The notes under the pieces were generated by a model that saw only the letters and a list, made by a program, of their open reading frames with translations, was not told the origin of the DNA and did no database searches. Both the position numbers and the translations under genes were made by a program. This document shows, one piece after another, positions 44,179 through 52,511 of a DNA stretch of 64,000 nt. Where the stretch lies: contig CBIHNW010000003.1 of assembly GCA_966211795.1 (NCBI GenBank), positions 1-64,000 of the forward strand, written 5' to 3'. The stretch's first letter is position 1. Each line of letters starts with the position of its first letter. The DNA comes from 21-14-0-10-47-8 sp966211795. GTDB taxonomy: Bacteria; Bdellovibrionota; Bdellovibrionia; Bdellovibrionales; Bdellovibrionaceae.

Positions 44179-44724
44179 TCAATGGCGAAGCAAGCAGGGC
44201 GCAAACTGGTACATGTTTCCGATTTCAGCCCACACCAGGCGCTTGCCGTCGTGCTGAAACAAAAACCAATTCTCATTTGGTTCCGGTGTTTCGATTTTGA
44301 TTTCCTCGACGGGGCCGGCCGCTTCATTGTTAACGATTCGTCTTCCCATTCGGGAGCCCAACGGAAAGCTGAATTTCACCGAGCGCGGACCAAAGTGATC
44401 GGTGAAGAGCTCGATCTCCAATGCTTCAACCAATTGGGTGCCGGTCGAAAATTTTCGCTCTTCTTTCAAGGCGTGAACCTCGACTCGGCATTTCAGATTT
44501 TCGTGCATTCGACCCGAAGCCAAAATGCCGTGGATGAAATCAAATGTCGTCGCATCCAGTTTTTCGGTCGCGCGCACCGACGTCTGCACTGCCGGAAAAT
44601 TTCTCGCCGCCACTCCGCCCGGTGCGAGGGAGAGATCCGCCTGCGGCGGAATGGAAAGTCCATTTTGTTGCGCCAAGCTTGCCAGAGAATAAAGACAAAA
44701 CAAAATCAGGCCGGTGATTTTCAT
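44179..44724 (-). CDS. Exported protein of unknown function
   Basis: 181 residues. Signal peptide MKITGLILFCLYSLASLA, cleaved before QQNG. The mature part is beta-rich with balanced charge and no family I recognise; it ends in HMYQFAPC-like residues with one cysteine. AAGGAGATCG precedes the ATG. It lies 138 bp upstream of the protease gene on the same strand, so it could be co-transcribed, though the gap holds a CAGTCT/AGACTG hairpin at 44158-44174. Confidence 0.55.
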   Translation of the reverse strand: MKITGLILFCLYSLASLAQQNGLSIPPQADLSLAPGGVAARNFPAVQTSVRATEKLDATTFDFIHGILASGRMHENLKCRVEVHALKEERKFSTGTQLVEALEIELFTDHFGPRSVKFSFPLGSRMGRRIVNNEAAGPVEEIKIETPEPNENWFLFQHDGKRLVWAEIGNMYQFAPCLLRH

Positions 44725-44826
44725 GGTTCGATCTCCTTTGGTCCTTCATTCGTACCGAGATCGTTAAGCCATGCCCAAATAAAAATATTTATAGCTTCAA
44801 GAAGTCAGACCGCGGTCACCCGGCCG

Positions 44827-45621
44827 CTAAGAACTGGCCGAGCCGTAGAATTTAAGGCAAAAATTCCAGAATCGGTGACTGAGGTAAAGCAGGCCTCCGG
44901 ACCAAATCACGACCCACGCAAAGAGCGCGAAATTGGGGGGATCCAACAAGGCACGCGAAGGCACGCTGGCGACGGCGGCGACGGGTAGGACCGTTAAGAT
45001 CGCGTACTTGAGCCAAGGCCGGTAAATCGAATCCGGGCGCATTCCCAGCCGATAAAGTTGAAACCACAGATACTGAACATTGTCCGCCCGAGTGAAAACC
45101 AGGGCCAACGCGCAGAACGAAAAGCGAATCGAGTACAATGATAAAAGTCCCGCCGGCACCAGCGCGATCAGCCACAACAGTCGCAGCCAGCTAAAGTCAG
45201 GCAGGCCCATCAAAGCATAGATCAACCACGAGGTTCCCAAGATCAAGTTGCCGATGATTGCGGTGTTCACGCGCTGGCAGCTGATCATGAACTGCGAATT
45301 CACGGGCTTTGCCAAGAGCAGATCCAACTCGCCCTTGCGGACTTTCTCGGACATGCGATCGAGATTTTCGCTAAAGAAAATCATGTAAAACGCATCAACG
45401 AAAAAGAGCATGCCCAAGAAGACACGGGTCTGCGGCAAATTCCAGCCGCCGATCTTATCCGTCACGCGAAACAAAGCTTCGAAGGTGATGACCTGGGCCG
45501 CGTACCAGATGACGTCGGTCAGAATTCGCGTTGCGAAGTTGGCGCGGTATTCAAGATCAGCCACGAAGCTTGCGCGAAAAAATGCGATAAAAAGACGAAA
45601 GTATTTCTTCAAAGTCTTCAT
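44827..45621 (-). CDS. ABC-2 type transporter permease (second subunit)
   Basis: 264 residues with about six hydrophobic segments, matching the ABC2_membrane_6 pattern: FRASFVADLEYRANFATRIL at the start, a central SENLDRMSEKVRKGELDLLL cytoplasmic loop and LAKPVNSQFM. ATG 45621 overlaps the stop of the first permease gene (ATGA, 4 bp). The frame is open for 400 bp upstream, but there it is antisense-free noise over the other permease. It forms an exporter with the genes at 45618 and 46363; substrate unknown. Confidence 0.8.
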   Translation of the reverse strand: MKTLKKYFRLFIAFFRASFVADLEYRANFATRILTDVIWYAAQVITFEALFRVTDKIGGWNLPQTRVFLGMLFFVDAFYMIFFSENLDRMSEKVRKGELDLLLAKPVNSQFMISCQRVNTAIIGNLILGTSWLIYALMGLPDFSWLRLLWLIALVPAGLLSLYSIRFSFCALALVFTRADNVQYLWFQLYRLGMRPDSIYRPWLKYAILTVLPVAAVASVPSRALLDPPNFALFAWVVIWSGGLLYLSHRFWNFCLKFYGSASS

Positions 45622-46451
45622 GCGCCGGTCCCCGCATATTTCGACAAACCATTTCGCCAAATGCTGTAAGCGATCAGGCCGATCACGCCGATGCCGTAAG
45701 TGGTCGTGAGAAACCCATGCAGCACCATCTCCACCGGAATCCGTCCCGTCAGATATCCGACAGGAATGTAAACCGCATTGGCGAAAGGTAGATTCAGCAC
45801 CCAGGTGCGATAAGGCTCGGGCAAAAGATCCAGCGGAAAAAGTTCGCCCGATAAGACCCACAAAGCCAGGTTCTTCGCGATGGTCATCGAATAAACTCGG
45901 TTCAAATGAAAGGCCAGCGAGGCAACCAGAAAGCTGATCGTCTGCACCAGCACCAGGTAATACGCAATCAAGAGCAAAGTGAGCGGCAGCCTCGAGAAAT
46001 CCGTCGGCAAATCCATCCACCACGTCAGGATCAAGGGCACCAGGAAACTAAAAAAGATGATGATAAATTTATATCCCAAAAGCTGGCTCAGGTAATATTC
46101 AAAAAAGCTCATCGGTCGCACCAAGAGACCGTTGATGCTGCCGCTATCGACTTCTTCGATCATGCGGTATTCGTACATCCAATTGGCGGTGATACGGGAA
46201 ACGAAGGCCGCCCACAAAGCGTAAGAAAGATAATATTCTTTCGTAAATCCCGCGATGGTCGGGCCTGCGGCATTGACGAAAATCGCGATCCACAACGTGA
46301 GCTCGATCAACCCGGTGATGAAGGGCTGCAAGATCGCGTCGGTCAGGAAATTGAAGCGATATTCAAGATTGCTGAGTATGGCCAGGCGAAAGAACGCGAG
46401 ATTCCTTCTCCAAAAACCGGTGAATGATGTCTTCAAAATTCGCCTCTTCAA
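45618..46451 (-). CDS. ABC-2 type transporter permease (first subunit)
   Basis: 277 residues, about six hydrophobic segments, and the same family loop: EYRMIEEVDSGSINGLLVRPMSFFEYYLSQ. It starts 89 bp inside the end of the ATPase gene, which points to translational coupling. Two related permeases with one ATPase is the usual plan for this uncharacterised exporter group. In Gram-negative bacteria such pairs export lipids, polysaccharide or small molecules; nothing here distinguishes them. Confidence 0.8.
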   Translation of the reverse strand: MKRRILKTSFTGFWRRNLAFFRLAILSNLEYRFNFLTDAILQPFITGLIELTLWIAIFVNAAGPTIAGFTKEYYLSYALWAAFVSRITANWMYEYRMIEEVDSGSINGLLVRPMSFFEYYLSQLLGYKFIIIFFSFLVPLILTWWMDLPTDFSRLPLTLLLIAYYLVLVQTISFLVASLAFHLNRVYSMTIAKNLALWVLSGELFPLDLLPEPYRTWVLNLPFANAVYIPVGYLTGRIPVEMVLHGFLTTTYGIGVIGLIAYSIWRNGLSKYAGTGA

Positions 46452-47376
46452 TTTTTAAATCTTGCACGCCGGATAAAGCCGTCACTTTCGAGAGCACCGG
46501 AGCCAGCGTCTTCGGCGTGATCTCGAATGAAAAAACCTGATCGCCTTTCTTGAGCATCAGTTGCTCGAGCAGCGGCAGGTCTTGCGCCAGGGGCTCACTG
46601 ATCGAAAAACTCACTTTTTGCAGCTGTTCGGTTTTGTTCACGAAGCCCTGCACGGTGCCGTCGTAAACGATGCTGCCTTTCGAAATCAAAAGCAGGCGGT
46701 CGGCAAGCTTTGCGATATCGTCCATGTAATGACTGGTCAAAATCACGGTCGGACCCTTGTCGCGCACGTAATCCGTTAAAAATTTGCGGATGCTGGTTTG
46801 CGCGACGATATCGAGACCAATTGTGGGCTCATCCAAGAATAAAACATCCGGACTGTGCAAAAGGGAACCAATGATTTCCATCTTCATGCGCTCACCCAGA
46901 GAAAGGCGACGCAGTTGAGTGTTGAGCACGTGCGTGCACTCGAGCATCTCGGCTAACGAGGCCACACGTTTTTTGGCGGCCACTTTATCAAGATCGTAAA
47001 TTTCTGCGAGCAAGGTAAAGCTATCGGCCGGAGAGATGTCCCACCAGAGCTGATTTTTCTGACCGAGCAGAATGCTCATGCGGCGTAAGAATTTGGGATC
47101 GCGTTTCCAAGGCTCGAAACCCAACACCGAAGCGGTGCCGGAGCTGGGATGAATCAAACCAGAAAGCATTTTCAGCAAGGTCGTCTTGCCAGCGCCATTG
47201 GCGCCAACCAAACCGATGATTTGGCCGGATTCGATCCGCAGATTCGTGGGCGCCAAAGCGACCTTCTCGACGTACTTGCGATCCCAAAAGCCGCGCAGAC
47301 TTTGCCACAGACCTTCTGGTTTTTCATAAGACTTGAAGACGCGCGACAGCTTTCGCGCTTCGATGACGATGCTCAC
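46363..47376 (-). CDS. ABC transporter ATP-binding protein
   Basis: 337 residues. Walker A GANGAGKTTLLKML, signature LSLGERMKMEI, Walker B VLFLDEPTIGLD and the switch His in LTSHYMDD are intact. After the ATPase domain (about 1-230) a C-terminal region of about 100 residues resembles the DUF4162-type extension of drug/lipid exporters. It starts at GTG 47376, with AAGGA 8 bases upstream. It is the first gene of the exporter and lies 15 bp after nfuA. Confidence 0.9.
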   Translation of the reverse strand: MSIVIEARKLSRVFKSYEKPEGLWQSLRGFWDRKYVEKVALAPTNLRIESGQIIGLVGANGAGKTTLLKMLSGLIHPSSGTASVLGFEPWKRDPKFLRRMSILLGQKNQLWWDISPADSFTLLAEIYDLDKVAAKKRVASLAEMLECTHVLNTQLRRLSLGERMKMEIIGSLLHSPDVLFLDEPTIGLDIVAQTSIRKFLTDYVRDKGPTVILTSHYMDDIAKLADRLLLISKGSIVYDGTVQGFVNKTEQLQKVSFSISEPLAQDLPLLEQLMLKKGDQVFSFEITPKTLAPVLSKVTALSGVQDLKIEEANFEDIIHRFLEKESRVLSPGHTQQS

Positions 47377-47391
47377 GGTGGAAAATCCTTT

Positions 47392-47949
47392 TTAGACGGA
47401 GATGACCTCTTTGATTTCGGGCATCAGCTCTTTAAACCGAGCTTCAATGCCTTCTTTCAAAGTGGCGGTCGAGCTCGGGCAACCTGCACAAGCGCCCTTC
47501 ATGTGAATGGCCAAAACGCCATCGTCGTAATTGGCAAAGGTGATATCGCCGCCATCCATCGCGACCACCGGTCGGATTTCGGCGTTCAAAATGCGCTTGA
47601 TCTGTTTGATGAGAGGCGAGTCATTTTCGTCATCTTCATTCGAAGCTTGAAACTGGGGCTCGACATACACGGGTTCGCCGCGCTCGATGTGCTCACGAAT
47701 CAGGCTGGCCAACGGCTCGGCCAGGATATCCCAATCAACCCAGTCTTGCTTGGTCACGGTCACGAATGTCGGGCCAATAAAAACCCCGTTGGTCCAAGGA
47801 AAGCCAAAAAGCTTTGAAGCCAGTGGCGAATTGTGTGCTTCTTGAGCACTGGGAAAATCATGCGGCGTCTCGATAATGGCGCGAGACAGATTGAATTTCA
47901 AAGTCGCAGGATTTGGCGTTTGTTCGATTGTGATCTGAATGTCTGACAT
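47392..47949 (-). CDS. Nfu/NifU-type iron-sulfur cluster scaffold protein
   Basis: 185 residues. The N-terminal Nfu_N domain (PNPATLKFNLSRAIIE, then LFGFPWTNGVFIGPTFVTVTK) is followed by a NifU domain with the cluster-binding CAGC motif in KGACAGCPSS. It carries and transfers 4Fe-4S clusters to apoproteins. Met 47949 matches the family start; an upstream in-frame Met at 47988 is not needed. Placement next to an ABC exporter is probably not functional. Confidence 0.9.
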   Translation of the reverse strand: MSDIQITIEQTPNPATLKFNLSRAIIETPHDFPSAQEAHNSPLASKLFGFPWTNGVFIGPTFVTVTKQDWVDWDILAEPLASLIREHIERGEPVYVEPQFQASNEDDENDSPLIKQIKRILNAEIRPVVAMDGGDITFANYDDGVLAIHMKGACAGCPSSTATLKEGIEARFKELMPEIKEVISV

Positions 47950-48059
47950 ATGGCTCCAATAAGTCTCTCCCCCGAGCGGAAAAGTCAACCAGCACCTTGA
48001 TTTGAGAGCTAAAAGACAATACTGTTTCGAACTTCAAATACAGTTAAAACTGCCAACGA

Positions 48060-48100
48060 CGATGACAGAGCGATGACAGACAGAGCGATGACAGACAGAG
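48060..48100. repeat. 15-bp tandem repeat upstream of the aldolase gene
   Basis: Two perfect copies of a 15-bp unit (48071-48085 and 48086-48100), preceded by a shortened 11-bp copy (48060-48070). The unit reads CGATGACAGACAGAG. It lies 44 bp before the fbaB start, in the position of its promoter or leader. Confidence 0.65.
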
Positions 48101-48143
48101 CAACAAACGGAACATTGATCGATTTCAGGAGAGGGAACAGGGC

Positions 48144-49067
48144 ATGACACCAAGAGTAAGAGAGATCCTAAGCTGGTACGGAGCTGACAATCCAGGCGTA
48201 TTGACGAACCTGGCGCGAATGATGAACACCGGTCGCCTGAAAGGCACTGGCAAGCTCGTGATTTTGCCGGTCGATCAAGGCTTCGAGCACGGCCCCGCGC
48301 GTTCTTTTGCTAAGAATCCAGATGGCTACGATCCCGCTTACCACTTTGAATTGGCGATCGAATCCGGCTGTAACGCTTACGCCGCTCCGTTGGGCGCGTT
48401 GGAAGCTTGCGCCCGCGATTATGCCGGTGAAATTCCATTGATCCTGAAAATCAACAACTCGGATACTTTGTACGGAAACAAATCTCCCATCTCGGCGCTG
48501 ACCTCGAGCGTTGACGATGCTTTGCGATTGGGCTGTGCCGGAATCGGGTTCACGATTTATCCCGGCAGCTCCGAGCGTAAAAACATGTACGAAGAAATCA
48601 TGCACGCTTCCTCTGAAGCCAAGAAAGCGGGTCTCGCCGTTGTCATCTGGTCTTACGCTCGTGGCGAACAAATTTCCAAAGAAGGCGAAACCGGCATCGA
48701 CGTGATTGCTTATTCGGCGCATGTTGCGGCTCAATTGGGCGCGCACATCATCAAGGTGAAGCCGCCAACCGCACACATCGAACAAGATGCGGCCCGCAAG
48801 GTTTACGAAGCTCAGGGCATCAAAGTGACTTCATTGGCGGATCGAACCAAGCACGTGGTGCAATCGTCATTTGCTGGTAAGCGCATCGTGATTTTCTCAG
48901 GCGGCGAAGCCAAAGGCACCGACGAAATCTTGGGTGAAGTGACTCAGCTCGCACAGGGCGGAGCCTTCGGCAGCATCATGGGCCGCAACGCTTTCCAACG
49001 TCCAAAGACCGAAGCGATTCAGCTCTTGAACAAGGTGCAAGACGCGTTCGCTGGGAAAACTCTGTAA
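48144..49067 (+). CDS. fbaB: Class I fructose-1,6-bisphosphate aldolase (DhnA/FbaB type)
   Basis: 307 residues. It cleaves fructose 1,6-bisphosphate in glycolysis by a Schiff-base Lys, expected in the IIKVKPPTA segment. Other DhnA-family features are LPVDQGFEHGP, KINNSDTLY, GFTIYPGS and FSGGEAK with GRNAFQR for the phosphate site. Length fits the family. A GGAG lies 11 bases before the ATG. It is followed by three tandem hairpins and lysS. Confidence 0.9.
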   Translation: MTPRVREILSWYGADNPGVLTNLARMMNTGRLKGTGKLVILPVDQGFEHGPARSFAKNPDGYDPAYHFELAIESGCNAYAAPLGALEACARDYAGEIPLILKINNSDTLYGNKSPISALTSSVDDALRLGCAGIGFTIYPGSSERKNMYEEIMHASSEAKKAGLAVVIWSYARGEQISKEGETGIDVIAYSAHVAAQLGAHIIKVKPPTAHIEQDAARKVYEAQGIKVTSLADRTKHVVQSSFAGKRIVIFSGGEAKGTDEILGEVTQLAQGGAFGSIMGRNAFQRPKTEAIQLLNKVQDAFAGKTL

Positions 49068-49071
49068 TCCT

Positions 49072-49134
49072 CGAACCAAAGGTTCGGGCAATCATCGAAC
49101 CAAAGGTTCGTAGAATCATCGAACCAAAGGTTCG
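49072..49134 (+). repeat. Three tandem CGAACC-AAA-GGTTCG hairpins
   Basis: The 15-bp palindrome CGAACCAAAGGTTCG occurs three times (49072-49086, 49096-49110, 49120-49134), each separated by nine bases with a similar ATCAT context, so the period is 24 bp. It lies between fbaB and lysS. Each forms a six-base-pair stem with an AAA loop. It could slow transcription, protect mRNA or bind a protein dimer. Confidence 0.8.
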
Positions 49135-49161
49135 TAGAAATATAAGAAAAGGAAGTTGCGC

Positions 49162-50667
49162 ATGTCCCATGGTGATGACAATCCACTGAGAGCTGAGAAA
49201 AGAAAAAAACTGCATGCCTTGAGAGAAAAGGGGATCAATCCATTTCCTTACTCTTTCGATCGCAACGCTAAGATCTCGGATCTCATCACCAAGTATGCGC
49301 AAAAGCTGAATACCGGTGAAAAGATGATCGACACCAACTATCGCATCGCCGGTCGTCTGATGACCCTGCGCTCGATGGGAAAGGCCGCGTTCTTCAATGT
49401 CCAGGATCAAACCGGCTCTTTGCAGATCTACATCAAGCTGGAAGAGCTGCAGGAAAAAGATCGTCAGGCGTTCGAGCTGATCGATCTCGGCGACATCGTC
49501 GGCATCGAAGGCTACGTGTTCAAATCGCAAAAGGGTGAATTCTCGTTGCACGCCAAACAGTTCACGCTGTTGACCAAGACTCTCGAGCCTTTGCCGGAAA
49601 AATTTCACGGCATCGCTGACGTCGAGATCAAATACCGCCACCGTCATCTGGATCTGATTTCCGACGCCGACTCTCGCCGCGTGTTTGAAACCCGATCGAA
49701 GATCATCCGCGAAATTCGCAATTTCCTCGACAGCCGCGGCTTTCTCGAAGTGGAGACACCGGTTCTGCAGCCGATTTATGGTGGAGCAGCGGCATTTCCA
49801 TTTTCGACTCATCATCGCGCGCTGGACATGAAGCTTTTCATGAAAATTTCGCCCGAGCTTTACCTGAAGCGCTTGATCGTCGGTGGTTTTGAAAAAGTGT
49901 ACGAGATCGGAAAGAATTTCCGCAACGAAGGCATCGATCGCTCGCACAATCCTGAATTCACCATGCTGGAATTCTACGAAGCTTACACCGATTACAATTA
50001 CCAAATGAAACAGTTCGAGGATCTGATCTCGCAGCTGGCTTTGAAGATCAACGGCAGCATGAAGGTGGTCTATCAAGGCAAGGAAGTGGATTTCACTCCT
50101 CCTTGGCGCCGTCTCACCATCATGGATGGCATTCGCGAATATGCGCAGGTCGATCCGGATAAAATTTCGGACACCGATCTTTTAAAAGAGCTTAAAAAAT
50201 ATCCTGATGTCTACGGCAAGGTCGCGGATACCGCCTCCGGCAAAGCCAAGGTGTCCCGTGGTGAAATGTTGGTTCGCCTGTTTGAAGCGACCGTCGAAGA
50301 GCATCTCTGGCAACCAACCTTCGTCATGGATCACCCGGTCGATATTTCGCCGCTGACAAAAGCGCATCGCGAGAAAAAAGGCCTGGTTGAACGCTTCGAA
50401 CCTTTCGCGGCCTGCATGGAGATTGGCAATGCTTATTCCGAGCTCAATGACCCGGAAGAGCAGTACGAGCGCTTGAAAGAGCAAGAAGCCAAGCGCGTGG
50501 TCGACGAAGAAGCGCAGCCCATGGACGAAGATTTTATTCACGCCATCGACACCGGCATGCCGCCAACGGGCGGGGTCGGCATCGGGATCGAGCGCATCGT
50601 GATGATCCTGACCGATCGTCCGAGCATTCGCGATATCATCTTGTTCCCAACCATGAAGTTCAAATAA
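49162..50667 (+). CDS. lysS: Lysyl-tRNA synthetase, class II
   Basis: 501 residues. An OB-fold anticodon domain (about 60-150) precedes the class II catalytic domain with motif 2 region KNFRNEGIDRSHNPEFTMLE and motif 3 GVGIGIERIVMI. KYRHRHLDLI is also typical. Length matches the bacterial enzyme. Start 49162 is preferred to TTG 49156 because AGGA lies 8 bases before it. Its TAA shares one base with the start of the rhodanese-like lipoprotein gene. Confidence 0.95.
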   Translation: MSHGDDNPLRAEKRKKLHALREKGINPFPYSFDRNAKISDLITKYAQKLNTGEKMIDTNYRIAGRLMTLRSMGKAAFFNVQDQTGSLQIYIKLEELQEKDRQAFELIDLGDIVGIEGYVFKSQKGEFSLHAKQFTLLTKTLEPLPEKFHGIADVEIKYRHRHLDLISDADSRRVFETRSKIIREIRNFLDSRGFLEVETPVLQPIYGGAAAFPFSTHHRALDMKLFMKISPELYLKRLIVGGFEKVYEIGKNFRNEGIDRSHNPEFTMLEFYEAYTDYNYQMKQFEDLISQLALKINGSMKVVYQGKEVDFTPPWRRLTIMDGIREYAQVDPDKISDTDLLKELKKYPDVYGKVADTASGKAKVSRGEMLVRLFEATVEEHLWQPTFVMDHPVDISPLTKAHREKKGLVERFEPFAACMEIGNAYSELNDPEEQYERLKEQEAKRVVDEEAQPMDEDFIHAIDTGMPPTGGVGIGIERIVMILTDRPSIRDIILFPTMKFK

Positions 50668-51554
50668 TGAAAAACCTGATTCTGCTTCTCTTGTCTTTGG
50701 GATTTGTGGTCGGCTGTCAGCAGGCGCCGACCAAAGTGTATCAAACCGTTCCAACGCAGGTGAAAGAGGCTGAATCCAAAGAAATCAAAATCACCGACAA
50801 GACGGTGGTGGTCGACGCCAGACCCGCCTTCGAATATTCGATGGCGCATCTCAATGGTGCCATCAACCTTCGACCGGAAGATTTCACGCAGCGGGAAGCG
50901 CCCTTCTTTGGCCTGATCGATAAAGACGTTTTCGGTTTGGCCCGCTATCTGGCGCGCAAAGGAATTTCTCCCGAAACTCCGGTGGTCGTCGTCGGTCGCG
51001 GACCGAAGGGTGGCGGTGAAGAGGGACGGGTGGCCTGGACGTTCAAATACCTCGGCATCCCCAATGTGCAATTTGCAAGTACCGACTATTTTTCTATGCC
51101 GCAAACATCGGCGGAAGCCCCACCGCGCGAGCCCAAAGTGATCTGGAAGCCCGTGCTGGATGAAAGCTTGCTGGTCTCAAGATCCGAATGGGTTCACGCC
51201 ATGATGTCCCCAAGGGCCGAGCCCGGGGCAACGGTGCTGATCGATGTTCGCCCTTCCGAAGAGTATCTCGGAAAAGCGGCATCCCCCTCATCCAAACCGC
51301 CACCGGATGTCGGCGCGATCAACATCCCATGGACCGAATTCTTTCAAAAGAATGGCCTCGTGAACGAATCCGTCAAAGCAAAGCTGCAATCCATTGGCAT
51401 CACCCCCGAGCGAAAAATCCTGGTGATCGCCAACAAAGGAATCGAATCCGCCGCCGTGACCTTGGCTCTGCGTGAACTCGGCTTCAACAAGGCCGCCAAT
51501 TACGCCGGCGGCTACATGGAGCTCACGGCCACTCCTTTCACCAAGTCCAAGTAG
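50667..51554 (+). CDS. Tandem rhodanese-fold lipoprotein without catalytic cysteine
   Basis: 295 residues. Lipobox FVVGC (Cys17), then two rhodanese-like domains: one with VVVDARPAFEYSMAHLNGAI (about 47-66) and one with VLIDVRPSEEY and GAINIPWTEF (about 190-225). The catalytic-loop positions read VVGRGPKGGG and VIANKGIES, with no Cys; the only Cys in the protein is the lipidated one. Such inactive rhodaneses may bind ligands or proteins. The start shares one base with the lysS stop, so translation is coupled, although no functional link is known. Confidence 0.8.
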   Translation: MKNLILLLLSLGFVVGCQQAPTKVYQTVPTQVKEAESKEIKITDKTVVVDARPAFEYSMAHLNGAINLRPEDFTQREAPFFGLIDKDVFGLARYLARKGISPETPVVVVGRGPKGGGEEGRVAWTFKYLGIPNVQFASTDYFSMPQTSAEAPPREPKVIWKPVLDESLLVSRSEWVHAMMSPRAEPGATVLIDVRPSEEYLGKAASPSSKPPPDVGAINIPWTEFFQKNGLVNESVKAKLQSIGITPERKILVIANKGIESAAVTLALRELGFNKAANYAGGYMELTATPFTKSK

Positions 51555-51812
51555 CCGTGACCAGCGTAAAACCTTGCAGGATGAAATGCGGCGGTCGTGC
51601 ATTGTCGCGAATCATAAATTCCTGGCAAGCCTCAGGCCGGTTCCTGCAATCGCACACAAAGCATTGACGATGAAGTGCATGTCATCTTTCAGCAAGGATG
51701 TGCTCAAAGATCCAAGCCATCTGTGATACCTTCCGACCATCCTTTTCAAGCGCGCTCAAACTGTTTTTGATAACGAGAGATCCAGCGCTTCAAACAGGAA
51801 GAAGGCGGCATT

Positions 51813-52448
51813 ATGAATCTCAAGAACCTCATTTTAATCATGGTGATCTTCTTGGCGCATGTTCTGGCCCAGGCCACAGGCAAGGCACCAGCGCAAAACA
51901 AAGCTCCATCCCAAATCAAAACCGAAACCGCAACCTTAGCAGCCGGTTGCTTTTGGGGAGTCGAAGAATTTTTCCGCAAAACCCCGGGCGTGGTGGAAAC
52001 GCGTGTCGGTTACACCGGCGGCACCACGGTGAACCCAACCTATAAAGACATGACCACCGGCAAAACCGGCCATGCCGAATCCGTCGAAATCAAATTTGAT
52101 CCAAAGCAAATCAGCTACGAGAAAATCCTGGATCTCTTTTTCAAAATGCATGATCCCACGACTTTGAATGCTCAGGGTAATGACCACGGCACACAGTATC
52201 GCTCGGCCATTTTCTACAACACGGAAGAACAAAAAAAGATCGCCGAGCAATTCAAAGCCAAGGTGGAAAAATCCAAAGCCTGGAAAGAGCCCATCGTCAC
52301 CGAAATCAAGCCCGCAGGCCCTTTCTACCAAGCCGAAGAAGAACACCAAAAATACTTGCTGCAAAATCCAGGCGGATACGACAACCACTACTTGCGAAAG
52401 ATTTCGTTTGATACAACGGCGGCCTCGAGCGATACAAAAAAGAAATAA
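51813..52448 (+). CDS. msrA: Exported peptide-methionine (S)-S-oxide reductase A
   Basis: 211 residues. A hydrophobic N-terminus (LILIMVIFLAHVLAQA) acts as a signal peptide, then an MsrA domain with GCFWGVEEFF, RVGYTGG, GHAESVEIKFDP and NDHGTQYRSAIF. The only Cys is the catalytic one, so there is no resolving cysteine and regeneration must use an external thiol. It repairs oxidised methionine in envelope proteins. AAGGCGG lies before the ATG. The upstream 258 bp contain no gene. Confidence 0.9.
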   Translation: MNLKNLILIMVIFLAHVLAQATGKAPAQNKAPSQIKTETATLAAGCFWGVEEFFRKTPGVVETRVGYTGGTTVNPTYKDMTTGKTGHAESVEIKFDPKQISYEKILDLFFKMHDPTTLNAQGNDHGTQYRSAIFYNTEEQKKIAEQFKAKVEKSKAWKEPIVTEIKPAGPFYQAEEEHQKYLLQNPGGYDNHYLRKISFDTTAASSDTKKK

Positions 52449-52511
52449 AGATCCCTTTGCTGTCATCGCAAAAACTTGACCTTTGTTTCCGGTCTCTTCT
52501 AGGCTTTCCAA

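Noticed and set aside
45622..46023. Upstream extension of the second ABC permease
   Set aside because: It would overlap the first permease gene in another frame and adds no recognisable residues; the ATGA junction at 45618-45621 gives the start.
48976..50076. 366-residue minus-strand frame opposite lysS
   Set aside because: It is a shadow of the lysS and fbaB genes, with no ribosome site or recognisable protein.
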